DNA of 64,000 nucleotides, from positions 2,852,001 to 2,916,000 of the forward strand of contig NZ_JBEXAC010000001.1 of assembly GCF_040567655.1 (NCBI RefSeq). The letters run 5' to 3'. Positions 34,323 through 42,842 of this stretch are shown here, piece by piece; positions within the stretch are counted from its first letter, which is position 1, and each line of letters begins with the position of its first letter. The translations under genes and the position numbers were made by a program. The notes below the pieces were generated by a model, which made no database searches, was not told the DNA's origin, and saw nothing but the letters and a program-made list of their open reading frames with translations. This DNA comes from Chitinophaga sp. H8 (GTDB lineage Bacteria; Bacteroidota; Bacteroidia; Chitinophagales; Chitinophagaceae).

Positions 34323-34365
34323 TCCGGTGAGCGCATGATGCGCTAAAGTGTAAATAACTGTCAGA

Positions 34366-34406
34366 AAAAGAATTATTCCCGCACGGTGCCGGAGTAATTC
34401 TTTTTT
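34366..34406 (+). terminator. Terminator after the small membrane ORFs
   Basis: AAGAATTATTCCC pairs imperfectly with GGAGTAATTCTT around a GC-rich tip (GCACGGTGCC, itself partly self-pairing) and is followed by TTTTTTCATTT. It supports transcription of the small ORFs upstream. Confidence 0.75.
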
Positions 34407-34500
34407 CATTTCAGGAGGATCCACGGCCTCCCAAACGCCCTGTCAACAGGCTACTTGCATTCAAACCTATACTAAACCCCTTATCCACACTACCTTTCCC

Positions 34501-34617
34501 TATAGATAAAGCCTATATAAAGCCTATATGAAGCCTATATAAAGCCCAGATAAAATCTAGTTAATAAGAGAGGCTTTATCTGGGTTTTATCCAGGTTTTA
34601 TCTGGGTAATATATAGG
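34501..34617. repeat. Inverted pair of 11-bp tandem repeat arrays
   Basis: Left array (34501-34555): five 11-bp units of the form CCTATATAAAG, drifting to CCCAGATAAAA in the last. Right array (34574-34617): four 11-bp units in the opposite orientation (for example TTTTATCTGGG, TTTTATCCAGG). The arms CCCAGATAAA and TTTATCTGGG (34545-34554 and 34575-34584) are perfect complements. Unit length matches one helical turn. The block lies between the small-ORF terminator and the cytochrome cluster and holds no gene. Confidence 0.85.
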
Positions 34618-34851
34618 TATTATAATATGGGTTGTCCAGGCGGGACCATGCGGTTAAAGTATGCCTGGAATAGCTTAACTTACTAGAGGAAGCGAAGATG
34701 GAGCCGGGAAGAGCGTCATTCAGGCGGTCATTAGTAGGATATTGACCGTTTATACAATAATATTTGCGCATACTTGCAAGCATGGAAATATGATCGTAAA
34801 TTAACCAACAGGTCTTTTAGCGACCTACCTTTTACAGTTATCCGTTATGTC

Positions 34852-37182
34852 ATGCTACATATTCCACGTTTGAACAGCTTGTTGCCTGTTGCTTTGCTTT
34901 TAGGAGTGCTGGCATGTAATGCGCCCTCCCGTTCTCCCGTCAACCAGGAAGGACGTGTGCCGGACATTGTAGACTACAATTTTCATGTAAGGCCTATACT
35001 TTCCGATAAATGTTATACCTGTCATGGTCCGGACGCCAACAAACGCGAGGCGGGCCTGAGGCTGGATATTGCAGATAGTGCCTATAAATTACTGAAGGAA
35101 ACACCCGGTACCCATGCCATTGTGCCGGGCAAGCCGTTGGAGTCGCAGGTATACCTGCGGATCAGCTCTTCCGACACTGCTATTAAAATGCCGCCCCCTT
35201 CCTCCAACCTTCAGCTTTCGACCTATGAAATCAAGGTGATTGAAAAATGGATACAACAGGGTGCCAAGTTTAAGCCCCACTGGGCATTTGTACCTCCGGA
35301 AAAACCTGCATTGCCGGAAGTAACGGATCAGCAGTGGCCACGCAATGACATTGACCGCTTTGTACTGCATAAAATGGAAGAAGTGGGCTTAAAGCCGAAC
35401 GGCCTCGCCGACCAAGAACGCCTGCTGAAACGCTTGTGTTATGATATTACCGGCCTGCCCCCTTCCCTGGAAGAGATGACCAGGTTTGCCGCAGATACCA
35501 GCGCTGCTGCTTATGAAAAGATGGTAGACCAGCTACTACAAAAACCCACTTTCGGGGAAAAAATGGCCATCCATTGGATGGATGTAGCCCGCTATGCAGA
35601 TTCACATGGCTACCAGGATGATAACTACCGTACACAATGGCCGTGGCGCGATTGGGTGATCCACGCTTTCAATACCAACATGCCCTATAACCAGTTCATT
35701 ACCTGGCAACTGGCGGGCGATCTCCTCCCTGGTGCAGGGCCCGAACAACTGCTCGCTACCGGCTTTAACCGCAATCATAAGATTACGGAAGAAGGCGGGG
35801 TGATTGATGAAGAATACCGCGTAGAATATGTATCTGACAGGACCAATACCTTTGGCAAAAGCCTGCTGGGCATCACTATGGAATGTGCCCACTGCCATGA
35901 TCATAAATACGATCCTTTTTCACAAAAAGAATATTATGAGCTGTATGCCTTCTTCAACAATGTAAAGGAAGTAGGGCTGGAATCTACGGTGGGAGGCCCC
36001 GAAACATATGCCAAAAAACCGCTCATGGAAATTACCAAAGCGGACCTGAAGGGGGTACTGAGTTTTATTAACCAGCAGGATAGCAACCGCCTGATCGTTT
36101 CTATCATGGGTGATCAGGACAGTGTCCGCAAAACGTATATTCTGGGCCGGGGTAACTATGATGCCCATACGGAAGAAGTAGTGCCTGGTACCCCTCATTC
36201 CATTTTACCATTTGATACCAAAGCCTATCCATCAAACCGGCTGGGGTTATCGCAATGGTTGTTTGACAAGCGCAACCCGCTTACTGCCAGAGTATTTGTA
36301 AACCAGATGTGGCAGGAAATATTTGGCCGGGGTATCGTAAAAACATCCGGTGATTTTGGTATGCAGGGTGAGCTGCCCTCCCATCCGGAACTGCTGGACT
36401 GGCTGGCGGTAGATTTTGAAAACAACGGCTGGAATATCAAACGCCTGATCAAACAGATTGTAATGACAGCCACCTACCGGCAGTCTTCCGTTATTGAAAA
36501 AGAAAAGCTGAAAAGGGATCCTGATAATGTATATCTCTCCCGTGCACCACGTTTCCGTTTGCCGGCAGAGCTGATACGTGATCTGGTACTGGAAAGCAGC
36601 GGATTGCTGAACCACAGCATCGGCGGCCCCAGTGTAAAACCTTATCAGCCTAAAGGATTATGGGAACTGGCCTCTTCCGGTCGCGGACAACTGGCGACCT
36701 ATATACAGGATCATGGAGATAAACTTTATCGCCGCGGCCTCTATACCCTGATCAAGCGTACCGTACCACCACCGTCTATGATGATCTTTGATGCCAGCAA
36801 CCGGGACCAGTGCGAGGTAAAAAGGCTTACCACCAACACGCCCCTGCAGGCACTTATTATGCTCAATGATCCGCAGGTACTGGAAGCATCCCGTGTGCTG
36901 GCCGCACGTTTGCTGGAAGATAACAGCAACACCACCGATAAGATCGTTAAAGCATTCCGGCTGATCACCTGCCGTACCCCGGTAGAAAAAGAAGTAAAAC
37001 TGCTGCAGGAATACTACGAGGATCAACAAAAAGAATTCAGACAACAACCGGTAATGGCCGCTAAAGTACTGGCGGTGGGAGAATATCCATTACCTGCTAA
37101 AGGTGATTTGCCCGTATTAGCAGCAATGATGCAGGTAGTGACCACTATTTATAACCTGGAAGAAACCATCTCAAAATCCTGA
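34852..37182 (+). CDS. Planctomycete-type cytochrome lipoprotein with DUF1549 and DUF1553
   Basis: About 776 residues from the ATG at 34852, which gives a lipoprotein signal ending in GVLAC; an upstream in-frame TTG would bury it. Domain order: PSCyt1 with a single haem site KCYTCHG, DUF1549 (WPRNDIDRFVLHKMEE, MDVARYADSHGYQDD) and DUF1553 (NRLGLSQWLFDKRNPLTARVFVN, TNTPLQALIMLNDP). A second CxxCH (MECAHCHDHKYDPF) lies in DUF1549. Such proteins are common in planctomycetes and some Bacteroidetes and are linked to degradation pathways, without proven activity. It is followed at 2 bp by its usual DUF1501 partner. Confidence 0.88.
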   Translation: MLHIPRLNSLLPVALLLGVLACNAPSRSPVNQEGRVPDIVDYNFHVRPILSDKCYTCHGPDANKREAGLRLDIADSAYKLLKETPGTHAIVPGKPLESQVYLRISSSDTAIKMPPPSSNLQLSTYEIKVIEKWIQQGAKFKPHWAFVPPEKPALPEVTDQQWPRNDIDRFVLHKMEEVGLKPNGLADQERLLKRLCYDITGLPPSLEEMTRFAADTSAAAYEKMVDQLLQKPTFGEKMAIHWMDVARYADSHGYQDDNYRTQWPWRDWVIHAFNTNMPYNQFITWQLAGDLLPGAGPEQLLATGFNRNHKITEEGGVIDEEYRVEYVSDRTNTFGKSLLGITMECAHCHDHKYDPFSQKEYYELYAFFNNVKEVGLESTVGGPETYAKKPLMEITKADLKGVLSFINQQDSNRLIVSIMGDQDSVRKTYILGRGNYDAHTEEVVPGTPHSILPFDTKAYPSNRLGLSQWLFDKRNPLTARVFVNQMWQEIFGRGIVKTSGDFGMQGELPSHPELLDWLAVDFENNGWNIKRLIKQIVMTATYRQSSVIEKEKLKRDPDNVYLSRAPRFRLPAELIRDLVLESSGLLNHSIGGPSVKPYQPKGLWELASSGRGQLATYIQDHGDKLYRRGLYTLIKRTVPPPSMMIFDASNRDQCEVKRLTTNTPLQALIMLNDPQVLEASRVLAARLLEDNSNTTDKIVKAFRLITCRTPVEKEVKLLQEYYEDQQKEFRQQPVMAAKVLAVGEYPLPAKGDLPVLAAMMQVVTTIYNLEETISKS

Positions 37183-37184
37183 TC

Positions 37185-38642
37185 ATGGATAAAACATTTT
37201 TAGAGCACGGACTGAATATGAACAGGCGCAAATTTCTCTCCAGGTTAAGCCTGGGACTGGGAAGTGTAGCGCTGGGTTCCCTCCTGATACCAGACCTCTT
37301 CAGCGGCAGCGCCGATGCAGGTGACAGCCCTTTTGCACCAGGTATCCCTCACTTTGCGCCCAAGGCAAAAAGAGTGATCTACCTGTTTCAGAATGGTGCA
37401 CCCTCCCAGCTGGAATCATTCGACTATAAGCCAAAGCTCCGGGAAATGATGGGCCAGGAATTACCGGCTTCTATCCGCCAGGGGCAACGCCTCACCGGGA
37501 TGACTTCCGGACAGAGTTCCTTCCCGCTGGTAGGCTCTTACTATGACTTTAAACAATACGGCGAAGCCAAAGCATGGATCAGTGACCTGTTTCCCTACAC
37601 GGCCAAAGTGGTAGACGATATCTGCATCATCCGGTCCTTACATACGGAGGCGATCAATCACGATCCGGCACTTACCTTTTTCCAGACAGGCTCCCAGCAA
37701 GGCAACCGTCCCAGTATGGGCTCCTGGCTCAGCTATGGCCTGGGAAGTGAAAATAAAAACCTCCCTGCCTTCTGTGTGCTGCTGTCCAAGGGCAAGGGCA
37801 ATGGTCAGGGGGTATATTCCAAACTGTGGTCCAACGGGTTCCTCGACAGCGTACACCAGGGGGTGCAATTCAGCAGTGGGGAAAGCCCGGTACTCTATCT
37901 GAACAACCCGGAAGGGATGAGTTCCGCCAACCGCCGTAAAATGCTGGATAAGCTGGCGGAGATGAACCAGCTTTCTTACGAGCAGTTTGGCGATCCGGAA
38001 ATCAGTACCAAGATCCAGCAATATGAGATGGCTTACCGGATGCAAACGGCAGTACCTGAGATCACCGACCTCTCTAAAGAACCAGATGATATTATCAAAC
38101 TATATGGTCCTAATTGCCTGGTGCCAGGCACCTTTGCGGCCAACTGCCTGCTGGCACGTAAACTCTCTGAAAATGGGGTACGCTTTATCCAGCTGTATCA
38201 CCAGGGATGGGACCAGCATGGTAATCTGCCCAATGAAATGGCAGGACAGGCACTGGATGTAGACCAGGCCTCCGCCGCATTGGTAACAGACCTGAAACAA
38301 CGGGGACTGCTGGATGAAACACTGGTGATCTGGGGCGGCGAATTTGGACGAACCAACTTCTGCCAGGGTACGATCAAAGCGGATAACTATGGCCGTGATC
38401 ATCACCCTCGTTGCTTTTCCGTATGGATGGCCGGTGGTGGCATCAAACCAGGACTGGTATATGGCGAAACCGACGAGTTCGGTTACAACGTTATTAAGGA
38501 CCCGGTTCATGTGCACGACTTCCATGCTACCATCCTCCACCAGCTGGGACTTGATCATGAAAAACTCACTTTCAAACACCTGGGCAGAAGATATCGTCTG
38601 ACAGATGTGGCAGGCAAAGTAATACAGGACCTTTTAGCATAA
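37185..38642 (+). CDS. DUF1501 secreted protein (sulfatase-fold)
   Basis: A 485-residue protein with a Tat-like start (NRRKFLSRLSLGLGSVALGS) and the DUF1501 body: RVIYLFQNGAPSQLESFDYKP, DICIIRSLHTEAINHDPA, and near the C-terminus GRDHHPRCFSVWMAGGGIKPG with VHVHDFHATILHQLGLDHE. DUF1501 belongs to the alkaline phosphatase/sulfatase fold group; the His/Asp residues in these stretches are the likely metal ligands, but no substrate is known. It lies 2 bp after the DUF1549/DUF1553 gene, the usual pairing. Confidence 0.9.
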   Translation: MDKTFLEHGLNMNRRKFLSRLSLGLGSVALGSLLIPDLFSGSADAGDSPFAPGIPHFAPKAKRVIYLFQNGAPSQLESFDYKPKLREMMGQELPASIRQGQRLTGMTSGQSSFPLVGSYYDFKQYGEAKAWISDLFPYTAKVVDDICIIRSLHTEAINHDPALTFFQTGSQQGNRPSMGSWLSYGLGSENKNLPAFCVLLSKGKGNGQGVYSKLWSNGFLDSVHQGVQFSSGESPVLYLNNPEGMSSANRRKMLDKLAEMNQLSYEQFGDPEISTKIQQYEMAYRMQTAVPEITDLSKEPDDIIKLYGPNCLVPGTFAANCLLARKLSENGVRFIQLYHQGWDQHGNLPNEMAGQALDVDQASAALVTDLKQRGLLDETLVIWGGEFGRTNFCQGTIKADNYGRDHHPRCFSVWMAGGGIKPGLVYGETDEFGYNVIKDPVHVHDFHATILHQLGLDHEKLTFKHLGRRYRLTDVAGKVIQDLLA

Positions 38643-38690
38643 ATAACTCAATTGCCGGATCGCTCACTACAAACTGTAAATACATCATTC

Positions 38691-39719
38691 ATGAACCGAA
38701 AGAAATTCATATATACTTCAGCGTTATTATCAGGCAGCTTCATTATTGCCAAGGATCTGTTTGCAAAACCCAAAGGCCCTGTTTACGGGCATGGCAACAT
38801 GCGATATTACATGGATAATAAATGGGGCGCCCTGAATCCGGCCCAGCACCCTGTAAACGACTGCCATGAAATGGTACAGGATAAAAAAGGGCGGATCATC
38901 CTGCTCACCAATGAAACAAAAAACAATATCCTGATCTATAACAAGTCGGGCAAATTCCTCGAATCGTGGGGGCATGAATTTCCAGGCGCCCATGGCCTTA
39001 CACTGGCAAATGAAAATGGAACAGAATTTCTCTTTATCACCGATACAGACAAACACCAGGTATACAAAACTACGATGGATGGTAAAATTCTGCTCACCAT
39101 CGACTACCCGGCCGAAACAGGGGTATACGAGAAAAAGGAAGCCTTTGTACCTACTGAAACAGCAGTAGCTGATAATGGTGATTTTTATATTGCCGATGGT
39201 TATGGTTCCCAGTATATCATGCATTATGATGCCTCCGGTAAACTGCTGCACTTCTTTGGTGGCAGAGGTACCGGTGATGAACACCTGGACAATGCCCATG
39301 GCGTATGTATTGATAAAAGGAATGGTACCCCTACCTTGCTGATCACTGACCGCACCCGCAACTGCTTCAAACGGTTCAGCATGGATGGTAAGCTGCTGGA
39401 AGTAATAGCCCTGCCCGGCGCCTGTGTATGCCGCCCGGTGATCAGGGGCAATAACCTCTATGCAGCCGTACTGCGCTCCCCTAACCTGGATACTTCAGGC
39501 TCCGGCTTTGTAACCATCCTCAACAAAGAAAATAAAGTGGTATCCAATATAGGTGGTACTGCACCGGTATACGTAAATGGTACCCTGCAACCAATGGCAC
39601 AGGCGGAAAAGATCTTTGTACATCCGCATGATGTATGTGTGGACAATGACGAAAATTTATACGTAGCACAATGGAGTTCCGGGAAAGTGTATCCCTATAA
39701 GTTTAGAAGGAGCAGTTAG
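38691..39719 (+). CDS. Exported NHL-type beta-propeller protein
   Basis: About 342 residues from the ATG at 38691 (an upstream TTG at 38652 is less likely). A Tat-like signal (MNRKKFIYTSALLSGS) precedes six or so propeller blades with NHL-like repeats such as GRIILLTNETKNNILIYNKSG, GDFYIADGYGSQYIMHYD and NLYVAQWSSGKVYPYKF. Related proteins are annotated as 6-bladed beta-propellers or peptidyl-alpha-hydroxyglycine lyase-like. Gene order places it with the DUF1501/DUF1553 pair, so a shared periplasmic function is likely. The ligand is unknown. Confidence 0.85.
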   Translation: MNRKKFIYTSALLSGSFIIAKDLFAKPKGPVYGHGNMRYYMDNKWGALNPAQHPVNDCHEMVQDKKGRIILLTNETKNNILIYNKSGKFLESWGHEFPGAHGLTLANENGTEFLFITDTDKHQVYKTTMDGKILLTIDYPAETGVYEKKEAFVPTETAVADNGDFYIADGYGSQYIMHYDASGKLLHFFGGRGTGDEHLDNAHGVCIDKRNGTPTLLITDRTRNCFKRFSMDGKLLEVIALPGACVCRPVIRGNNLYAAVLRSPNLDTSGSGFVTILNKENKVVSNIGGTAPVYVNGTLQPMAQAEKIFVHPHDVCVDNDENLYVAQWSSGKVYPYKFRRSS

Positions 39720-39875
39720 CTATTAGCTGTTAGCTTTTAGCTAATATGTTTTGTTGTAGAGCTATTTGCTGTTGGCTATTAGCTTTTAGTTATTATATGT
39801 TTTGTTGTGAGATAGCAGTTTGCGATCGGACATAATTATATAGCTAAAAGCTAATAGCCAACAGCTAAAAGCTAA
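39714..39875. repeat. Large TTAGCT-rich inverted repeat
   Basis: A perfect 22-bp inverted repeat (39768-39789 and 39844-39865) with a 54-bp spacer, plus further heptamers such as TTAGCTG, TTTAGCT and AGCTAAA on either side (39714-39743 and 39866-39875). It fills the gap between the propeller gene and the membrane cytochrome gene and could form a long hairpin in RNA on either strand. The same heptamers occur at 30250 and 57611. Confidence 0.8.
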
Positions 39876-39894
39876 AAAAAAAGCTTTCCATTCG

Positions 39895-42051
39895 ATGAGT
39901 AAACTAAAGCAACTGGCCGGTAATTTGTTATTTACGGCAAATATTTTTATCCTTTTTTTGCTGGTATTTGAAAGCAGACTGGTACTTCCTGGCTGGTTGC
40001 AGGTGATTGGCCGCATGCATCCCTTATTCCTGCATTTTCCTATTGTGCTGATATTGGTAGCCCTCTTTATGGAATTTTTGCCGCATAAAGAACCTGCGGC
40101 ACACCAATGGCACCAAAACCTCTCTTCCACCCTGTTGCTGATAGGAGCATTGACGGCCGCTGTTACCGTAGTGATGGGCTTGTTTTTATCAAAAGAAGAA
40201 GGTTACAGCGGAGAGCTGCTGGGATGGCATAAGTGGGCAGGTGTAGGTGTTTTATGGCTGGCTTCGGCCATATACTGGATCAAGCAGTTGCCTGCTGTCC
40301 CACCTATGCTGATTAAAACAGGCGCCTTACTGACTGCCGCAGGGCTGGTCATTGCAGGTCATTTTGGGGCCAACCTTACGCATGGCAGTAACTTTGTGCT
40401 GGCACCCGTTACCGGCCCGCAAACAGCTCCTATGGTGCCTATTGAGCAGGCTATCGTATATGAACATCTGGTAAAGCCTGTACTGGAAGAGAAATGTATG
40501 GGCTGTCATAATAAAACCAAAGCAAAAGGGGAGCTGATCATGGAAACGCCGGAACAGTTACTGCGCGGCGGGAAAAATGGAAAGTTATGGGTAGCGGGAC
40601 AACCGGATGCCAGCCTCTTACTGCAGCGGGTACACCTCCCGCTGGAAGAAAAAAAGCACATGCCTCCTACCGGCAAACCCCAGCTCACAGCAAATGAAGT
40701 CCAGCTCCTGACCTACTGGATCAAAGCGGGAGCCGACTTTAAAACCATGGTCACAGCACTGCCACCGGCAGACAGCCTGCGCCTGCTGGCTAATACACTT
40801 TTACAACCTCCTGCCAGCACCACACCGGTATATGACTTTCCGGAAGCGGATGAAAAAACAATTGCTAAACTCAATAACAACTACCGGGTGATTTATCCGG
40901 TAGCTCTGCATGTACCGGCCCTGGTCGTAAACTTCTATAACAAGGAAGTATACAATGCCAAAGCACTGGAAGAACTCTTACCTTTAAAACAACAGATTAC
41001 AGAACTCCACCTGCAAAAAATGCCGGTGAAAGATGAAGAGATTAAAACCATCGCCAAATTTGAACAACTCAGAAGACTGAACCTCTCCTTTACACAAATT
41101 ACCGGACAGCAATTTGAAATGCTGGCAGCATTACCCTACCTGGAACACGTCACGCTTTCCGGCACCCCTGTTACCCTGGCGGCATTACAACGTTTAAGCA
41201 CCAGTAAAAGTCTGAAAGAAGTGCAGGTATGGAATACGCCTGTTACACCGGCACAACTGGACCAGCTGGCGAAAGAAGTAAAACACATTGCATTCATCAA
41301 AGGATTCAAGGATGATGGAAAAATACCGTTGAAATTAAATGCACCTGTACTGGAAAACACCGCACTCATATTTAACAATGCGATGCAGCTACGGCTGAAA
41401 CATCCGATAGCAGGTACAGAAATACGTTATACCGTAGATGGCACAGCGCCGGACAGTGTTCATTCTCCACTGTTTAAAGACAGTGTACTATTGCAACAGG
41501 CTACCGTGGTAAAAGCCAGGGCTTTTAAGCCAGGCTGGATGGGCAGTGAAATGGTGCAATATAATTTCTACAAAAACACCTATCAGCCAGATAGCATCGT
41601 TTATCTGGGCAAGCCTAACAAGGAATATCCCGGAAATAGTCCGAAAGTGTTACTGGACAGAGAAAAAGGGGACTTTGAATTTGCCAGTGGAAAATGGCAA
41701 GGTTTTAAAGATAATACCATGCAGGTACTGTTACTGTTTAACGAGCCGAAAGCCGTGCAGGACGTAACGCTCAGCATGCTGAGAAATACCGGTAGCTATA
41801 TATTTCCGCCCTCTTCTGTAGAGATATGGGGAGGTGATGATGCCAGCAGCATGAAACTATTAAAGAAAACGATACCTCCTGCTGCGAATCAGCATGATCC
41901 TAATGCCAATATTTCGGTCGACTGCAGTTTTGCACCCGCTACTGTAAAATGCATTAAAATTATTGCGAAACCAACGATGCGTTTACCCGACTGGCATCCC
42001 GGGAAAGGTCAAACGGGATGGGTATTTGTAGATGAGATCCTGGTTAATTGA
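39895..42051 (+). CDS. DUF2231 membrane protein with c-type cytochrome and leucine-rich segment
   Basis: A 718-residue protein: N-terminal DUF2231-type membrane part (four to five helices in residues 1-160, RMHPLFLHFPIVLILVALF), a cytochrome c site EKCMGCHNKTKAKGEL near 200 followed by PSCyt1-like KHMPPTGKPQLTANEVQLL, a leucine-rich-repeat-like stretch (about 360-450), a chitobiase/FN3-associated segment (IRYTVDGTAPDSVHSPLF) near 520, and a C-terminal discoidin-like domain. It appears to be an inner-membrane haem protein working with the three genes upstream. Only the haem site suggests electron transfer. Confidence 0.85.
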   Translation: MSKLKQLAGNLLFTANIFILFLLVFESRLVLPGWLQVIGRMHPLFLHFPIVLILVALFMEFLPHKEPAAHQWHQNLSSTLLLIGALTAAVTVVMGLFLSKEEGYSGELLGWHKWAGVGVLWLASAIYWIKQLPAVPPMLIKTGALLTAAGLVIAGHFGANLTHGSNFVLAPVTGPQTAPMVPIEQAIVYEHLVKPVLEEKCMGCHNKTKAKGELIMETPEQLLRGGKNGKLWVAGQPDASLLLQRVHLPLEEKKHMPPTGKPQLTANEVQLLTYWIKAGADFKTMVTALPPADSLRLLANTLLQPPASTTPVYDFPEADEKTIAKLNNNYRVIYPVALHVPALVVNFYNKEVYNAKALEELLPLKQQITELHLQKMPVKDEEIKTIAKFEQLRRLNLSFTQITGQQFEMLAALPYLEHVTLSGTPVTLAALQRLSTSKSLKEVQVWNTPVTPAQLDQLAKEVKHIAFIKGFKDDGKIPLKLNAPVLENTALIFNNAMQLRLKHPIAGTEIRYTVDGTAPDSVHSPLFKDSVLLQQATVVKARAFKPGWMGSEMVQYNFYKNTYQPDSIVYLGKPNKEYPGNSPKVLLDREKGDFEFASGKWQGFKDNTMQVLLLFNEPKAVQDVTLSMLRNTGSYIFPPSSVEIWGGDDASSMKLLKKTIPPAANQHDPNANISVDCSFAPATVKCIKIIAKPTMRLPDWHPGKGQTGWVFVDEILVN

Positions 42052-42125
42052 GGGGCTAAAGTGCCAATGGAACAAGTGCAATATTTATTGTATTTCCACC
42101 GGCACATTAGTCATACTTCCACTAC

Positions 42126-42794
42126 TTATCTGTTATAGTATTTATTCACAGCATCTGTTCTGCTACGTACATGCAGCTTCTCGTAGATATTGTGCACATG
42201 ACGGCGCACCGTTTCTATACTGATAAAAAGATTGCTGGCAATTTCCTTGTAAAGAAAACCTTTGGAAAGCTGGTCCAGGATTTCTTTTTCACGGGTCGTT
42301 AATGCTTCCAATGCCGGATTAGGCTTGGCCTGTTTCTGAAAAAACGCCACTACCCTTCTGGCAATCTGTGAACTCATAGGAGAACCTCCATCATGCAAGT
42401 CGCGGATAGCTTCCAGCAATTCGCCCGGAGGTGTTTTCTTGAGGATATATCCACTGGCACCTGCTTCCAATGCCTGGAATATTTTATCATCATCTTCATA
42501 CACCGTGAGCATCATGAATTGCATATCCTGGTATTCTGCTTTCAACTTGGCAATACATTGAATGCCATTCATACCACCAGGAAGATTAAAGTCCATCAAA
42601 ACCACATTAGGCAACAGATTGGGGATTTGCTCCAGCGCGGTCTCTCCATTGTTGTAAGTACCAACACATGCGTATCCGTCAGAACCATTAATCAGCAATT
42701 CCATAGCCGTGCGGATATCATGGTTATCTTCTACAATTGCGATAGAAATGATATCCATATTATCCTGGGACTTTTTCTTAGAGTATACCGTCAT
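42126..42794 (-). CDS. NarL/LuxR-type response regulator
   Basis: A 222-residue regulator: receiver domain with acidic pocket (IVEDNHD), phospho-accepting Asp in VVLMDFNLPG and Lys in LKKTPPGEL, then a LuxR-type helix-turn-helix LTTREKEILDQLSKGFLYKEIA ending KYYNR. An ATG 36 bp inside (MDIISIAIV) is an alternative start. It lies 48 bp after the sensor kinase gene and is surely its partner. DNA targets are unknown; the polysaccharide genes to the right are candidates by distance only. Confidence 0.93.
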   Translation of the reverse strand: MTVYSKKKSQDNMDIISIAIVEDNHDIRTAMELLINGSDGYACVGTYNNGETALEQIPNLLPNVVLMDFNLPGGMNGIQCIAKLKAEYQDMQFMMLTVYEDDDKIFQALEAGASGYILKKTPPGELLEAIRDLHDGGSPMSSQIARRVVAFFQKQAKPNPALEALTTREKEILDQLSKGFLYKEIASNLFISIETVRRHVHNIYEKLHVRSRTDAVNKYYNR

Positions 42795-42842
42795 ACTTTT
42801 ATAGGATTATAACACTTAAATGTTACGAAAAACAAATTTATA

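Noticed and set aside
34501..34617. CRISPR array
   Set aside because: The units are 11 bp, contiguous, without spacers, and occur in both orientations; no cas genes are present.
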